NCBI RefSeq assembly: GCF_021228795.1
Contig: NZ_CP089309.1
Location: 186,001 to 250,000 of the forward strand
Source: Thiocapsa bogorovii
GTDB lineage: Bacteria; Pseudomonadota; Gammaproteobacteria; Chromatiales; Chromatiaceae
DNA length: 64,000 bases
Reading direction: 5' to 3'
In this document: piece by piece, positions 63,304 to 64,000 of the stretch
Position numbering within the stretch: the first letter of the stretch is position 1
Layout of the letters: each line of letters begins with the position of its first letter
Notes under the pieces: generated by a model
What the model was told of the DNA's origin: nothing
What the model saw: only the letters and a program-made list of their open reading frames with translations
Databases searched by the model: none
Program-made: the position numbers and the translations under genes

Positions 63304-64000
63304 GGTTGCTTGAGTCCCTCGCCGACGGCCTCTTCCAGTTTTTCCAGGGTATCGCAGCGCCCGAGTGCCTCGTCGAGCCGACCACGGATCGCGCGCAGCG
63401 GCTCCCGCTCGGCGTCCTCGGCGTCCAGTTCCCGGTCGAGCGTGCGCAAGGCTGAGCAGTCCATTTGCGCATCCACCAGCTTCTGCCGATAGCTTTGGGC
63501 GCGGGCGCAGCGAGCAAGCTCGGTGTCGAACCGCTCCCGCGCCGCCGCGAGCGGTGCACGGCCGACCTCGAGACCCGCCGACTCCCGATCCAGCTTCAGG
63601 ATAGCCGCACAACCGCCGTCGTCCGCCTCGAGTGCCGCATCCAACGCGGCGACGAGCCGATCGGCCTCGGCGCAGCGTGTCAGCTCATGGGCCAGACGCT
63701 CGCGGACCGGTCGCCAAGGCGTCTCGTCCGGCGGGGCCTCGGCCGCCAACTCAGACGCCGGCTCCGACGCGGGCAGACCGAGTCCACCGCCCAGCTCGGC
63801 GAGCGCGGCGCAGTTGCCGAGTCGCAGCTCCAGCTCCGCCGCAGCACGGGTGGACGTCTCGCAGACACCGACACGCTCGTCAAGCCGTGCGACGATGCCG
63901 GCGAAGGGCTCGCGGCCGAAATCCCGTTCGGACGCCGACGGCTCGCCGCCCGATCCACCCAATCCTCGTCGAATCTCGGCGAGTCGCACGCAATCCCAAT
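63300..64000 (-). CDS. Repeat-rich helical protein upstream of srfA (5' end outside window)
   Basis: At least 233 residues read in from beyond position 64000 and stop at 63300-63302, overlapping the srfA start. The sequence is helical and consists of about four degenerate ~50-residue units: C-x-x-L-x-x-L-D/G-x-x-L, a short linker, then x-P-x-x-x-x-R-x-R-x-D-x-x-L-x-R-C. Examples are CSALRTLDRELDAEDAEREP and LRAIRGRLDEALGRCDTLEK. The regular Cys in each unit is notable. No membrane segment is visible in this part. Translational coupling to srfA places it in the srf operon. The product is not recognised. Confidence 0.75.
   Translation of the reverse strand, partial: WDCVRLAEIRRGLGGSGGEPSASERDFGREPFAGIVARLDERVGVCETSTRAAAELELRLGNCAALAELGGGLGLPASEPASELAAEAPPDETPWRPVRERLAHELTRCAEADRLVAALDAALEADDGGCAAILKLDRESAGLEVGRAPLAAARERFDTELARCARAQSYRQKLVDAQMDCSALRTLDRELDAEDAEREPLRAIRGRLDEALGRCDTLEKLEEAVGEGLKQP

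Overview
The window is GC-rich chromosomal DNA from a gammaproteobacterium. The informational and housekeeping genes (rimP-nusA-infB, prfB-lysS, ftsH, mltD, maf/YceF type, nagZ-hpt) have the gammaproteobacterial gene order and length. High GC, a glycine/tyrosine-tailed membrane protein reminiscent of sulfur-globule proteins, a polyhydroxyalkanoate-system protein, a photolyase and abundant REP-like palindromes make a purple sulfur bacterium (Chromatiaceae) the best guess. That assignment is inference: no photosynthesis or sulfur-oxidation gene is present.

Layout. 1-5.1 kb: minus-strand rimP-nusA-infB-(rbfA) operon, with an intrinsic terminator directly in front of rimP. 5.4-10.6 kb: a SprT-like protease, a membrane-anchored GY-tailed protein, and a minus-strand purine/wall-recycling group (nagZ, hpt, a hemerythrin-like protein, methylthioinosine phosphorylase). 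11-18 kb: a lipoprotein, a PDZ protein, ftsH, maf, mltD and a SemiSWEET. 18.5-28.9 kb: a PatZ-type protein acetyltransferase divergent from an HDAC-family deacetylase, then a secreted dienelactone hydrolase, phrB, tatD, a NYN-domain protein, DUF2058, OmpH/Skp-like and DUF465 proteins. 29-34.8 kb: a metallo-beta-lactamase-fold protein, an unknown protein, a giant DUF349-type coiled-coil protein, a LexA-like S24 protein without a DNA-binding domain, and a small secreted repeat protein. 35-43.7 kb: lysS, prfB (with its programmed +1 frameshift), a RAYT transposase coupled to a cupin, a PHA-system protein, a flavin reductase, pyk and a CBS/DUF294 protein. 44-54 kb is a decayed accessory zone: tRNA-Val, a deletion-fused Xre/RES toxin-antitoxin remnant, a probable frameshifted PH-domain protein, an SDR, dcyD, an endA pseudogene, a complete IS1380-like element sitting inside a small membrane-protein gene, mtnC and an older relic of a related transposase. 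53.7-64 kb: a minus-strand SrfA-SrfB-SrfC operon with extra membrane and repeat-rich partners, carrying a broken PIN toxin and its intact 59-residue partner between srfB and srfC.

Two observations stand out. First, a family of imperfect inverted-repeat elements (ends TTAAACCGCGTC / GACGCGGTTTAA, six of eight copies 85-87 bp long, interiors unrelated) lies between genes and repeatedly supplies the stop codon of the adjoining gene. Second, the Srf locus combines an Hsp70/actin-fold ATPase, a dynamin-like GTPase and several single-pass membrane proteins of unknown joint function. It is the best candidate here for a poorly described multi-protein machine.
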